DNA from: Pseudonocardia sp.
GTDB taxonomy: Bacteria; Actinomycetota; Actinomycetes; Mycobacteriales; Pseudonocardiaceae
DNA length: 12,922 nt
Assembly (NCBI GenBank): GCA_030147065.1
Contig: JASLAP010000746.1
Span: 1-12,922 of the forward strand
Direction: 5' to 3'
Shown here: positions 12,129 to 12,922 of the stretch, in pieces
Layout: the number at the start of each line of letters is the position of its first letter
Numbering within the stretch: the stretch's first letter is position 1
Position numbers and translations under genes: made by a program
The notes under the pieces: model-generated
The model's database searches: none
What the model saw: the letters and a program-made list of their open reading frames with translations, nothing else
Told to the model about the DNA's origin: nothing

Positions 12129-12922
12129 TCAGCGGTGGGCCGGCCACCCGTCGGACAGGTGCGCGAAGCCGTCCGCGGCCGAGCGCCACGCGTAGGCCCA
12201 GCAGACCGTCCCGTCCGCCGGCACGACCACCCGGACCCGCTGGTAGTCGGGGCCCTCGTAGGCGTCCAGGCGGGGGAGGAGGGCGGCCGGGTCGCGCACC
12301 GGCACCACCGACCCGGGAGCGGTGCCGGGCAGGTCGGGCAGCCAGGCCGGGTAGCCGAGACCGGTGTCGCGCACCTGGCCGTCCACCCGGACCCGGCGCG
12401 GCGGCCCGACGGCGTGCGGAGCGACGAGTGCCCAGGACGGCTCCCCGGGTTGCAGCAGTCCGTAGGTGAACAGGGCGGTCGGCCACTGGTCGGGGTGCGG
12501 GGCGCCGGCGACGGTCCCGGCGTCCAGGCCGTCTCCGGGGCCGGCGGCCCCGTCCAGGTGGGCAGCCTCGGCCTGCGGCACGTCCGCGCACCGCACCGGG
12601 GCGCCGTCGACCAGCAGCGGACGCCGGATCGCGGCGTGCCCGAGGTAGCACCACGGCTGCTCGACGACGCCCCCGCCGTCCAGGGTCACCGTGCCGGTGC
12701 GTAGCCGGGCCAGCCGGAACCGCTCGTCCCGGCCCTCGCAGCGGTCCAGCACGGCCACCTGCTCCGGGGTGGCCAGCCAGGCCGCGTGCGTCTCCTCGAC
12801 GCCGGGCGCCGCGGCGAGGACGGCGGGGCGCTGGCCGTCGCGGTAGCGGAGCCCGGCCGCCCACACCGCGGCCAGGTCGCGGGTCCGCGCCCGCAGCACG
12901 ACGACCGGGTCCTCGCCGAGGC
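12129..12922 (-). CDS. Tandem gamma-glutamylcyclotransferase-like protein (5' end beyond window)
   Basis: The frame is open from the stop at 12129 to the right edge, so the N-terminus is missing (at least 264 residues). Two GGCT/AIG2-like units are visible. The first, entering from the edge, has LDRCEGRDERFRL (12718-12752). The second has the fold's opening YGLLQPG (12446-12466) and LDAYEGPDYQRV (12235-12270), followed by VCWAYAWR. The Glu in the LDxxEG turn matches the catalytic Glu of gamma-glutamylcyclotransferases (Glu98 in human GGCT), and both units keep it. Enzymes of this fold release 5-oxoproline from gamma-glutamyl peptides or amines, but many bacterial members are uncharacterised. 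A GTG at 12899 exists, but the coding-like sequence GEDPVVV before it argues that the gene continues outside. Confidence 0.75.
   Translation of the reverse strand, partial: LGEDPVVVLRARTRDLAAVWAAGLRYRDGQRPAVLAAAPGVEETHAAWLATPEQVAVLDRCEGRDERFRLARLRTGTVTLDGGGVVEQPWCYLGHAAIRRPLLVDGAPVRCADVPQAEAAHLDGAAGPGDGLDAGTVAGAPHPDQWPTALFTYGLLQPGEPSWALVAPHAVGPPRRVRVDGQVRDTGLGYPAWLPDLPGTAPGSVVPVRDPAALLPRLDAYEGPDYQRVRVVVPADGTVCWAYAWRSAADGFAHLSDGWPAHR

Overview
This window is high-GC DNA with strong third-position GC bias, frequent GTG starts, ATGA-type gene overlaps and U-less hairpins at gene ends. Together with an actinobacterial-style NIT-domain kinase, this points to an actinomycete chromosome. A Pseudonocardiales-like host is my guess from protein character, not a proven assignment. 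I see no tRNA, rRNA, CRISPR array, insertion sequence or phage gene.

Left (1-2554, minus strand): most of a large membrane sensor histidine kinase. In order it has two membrane helices around an extracytoplasmic nitrate/nitrite-sensing (NIT) domain, a HAMP linker, a HATPase_c domain, and a Pro/Gly/Gln tail with five-residue QFGxx repeats. It runs off the left edge and resembles CvnA of the conservon systems, so roadblock, DUF742 and small GTPase genes may lie just outside. A 423-base gene-free divergent region (2555-2977) follows, with a C-rich tract that could form a G-quadruplex on the opposite strand.

Centre-left (2978-6350, plus strand): a compact four-gene importer operon of the NitT/TauT type: lipoprotein solute-binding protein, two different permeases and an ATPase, with junctions of 1 bp, a 4-bp overlap and 1 bp. 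Converging on it (6367-7947, minus strand) is a class A FAD-dependent aromatic monooxygenase. The importer's substrate is not readable; uptake of an aromatic or heterocyclic compound is an inference from this neighbour.

Centre (8065-9476): a strong hairpin, then a small extremely acidic Ala/Glu/Asp-rich exported protein (8144-8962, minus strand) with an internal duplication, then about 510 bases without a convincing large gene but with a candidate promoter, twin TGATCA sites and a possible 15-codon ORF.

Right (9477-12922): a COG3603-like ACT-domain protein, a LysR regulator divergent from a DHA1-type MFS efflux permease (a classic regulator/exporter pair), and the 3' portion of a gene for an apparent tandem gamma-glutamylcyclotransferase-like protein that leaves the right edge. 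Nothing here is clearly a new defence or mobile system. The least explained pieces are the acidic duplicated protein with its regulatory surroundings and the kinase's repeat tail.
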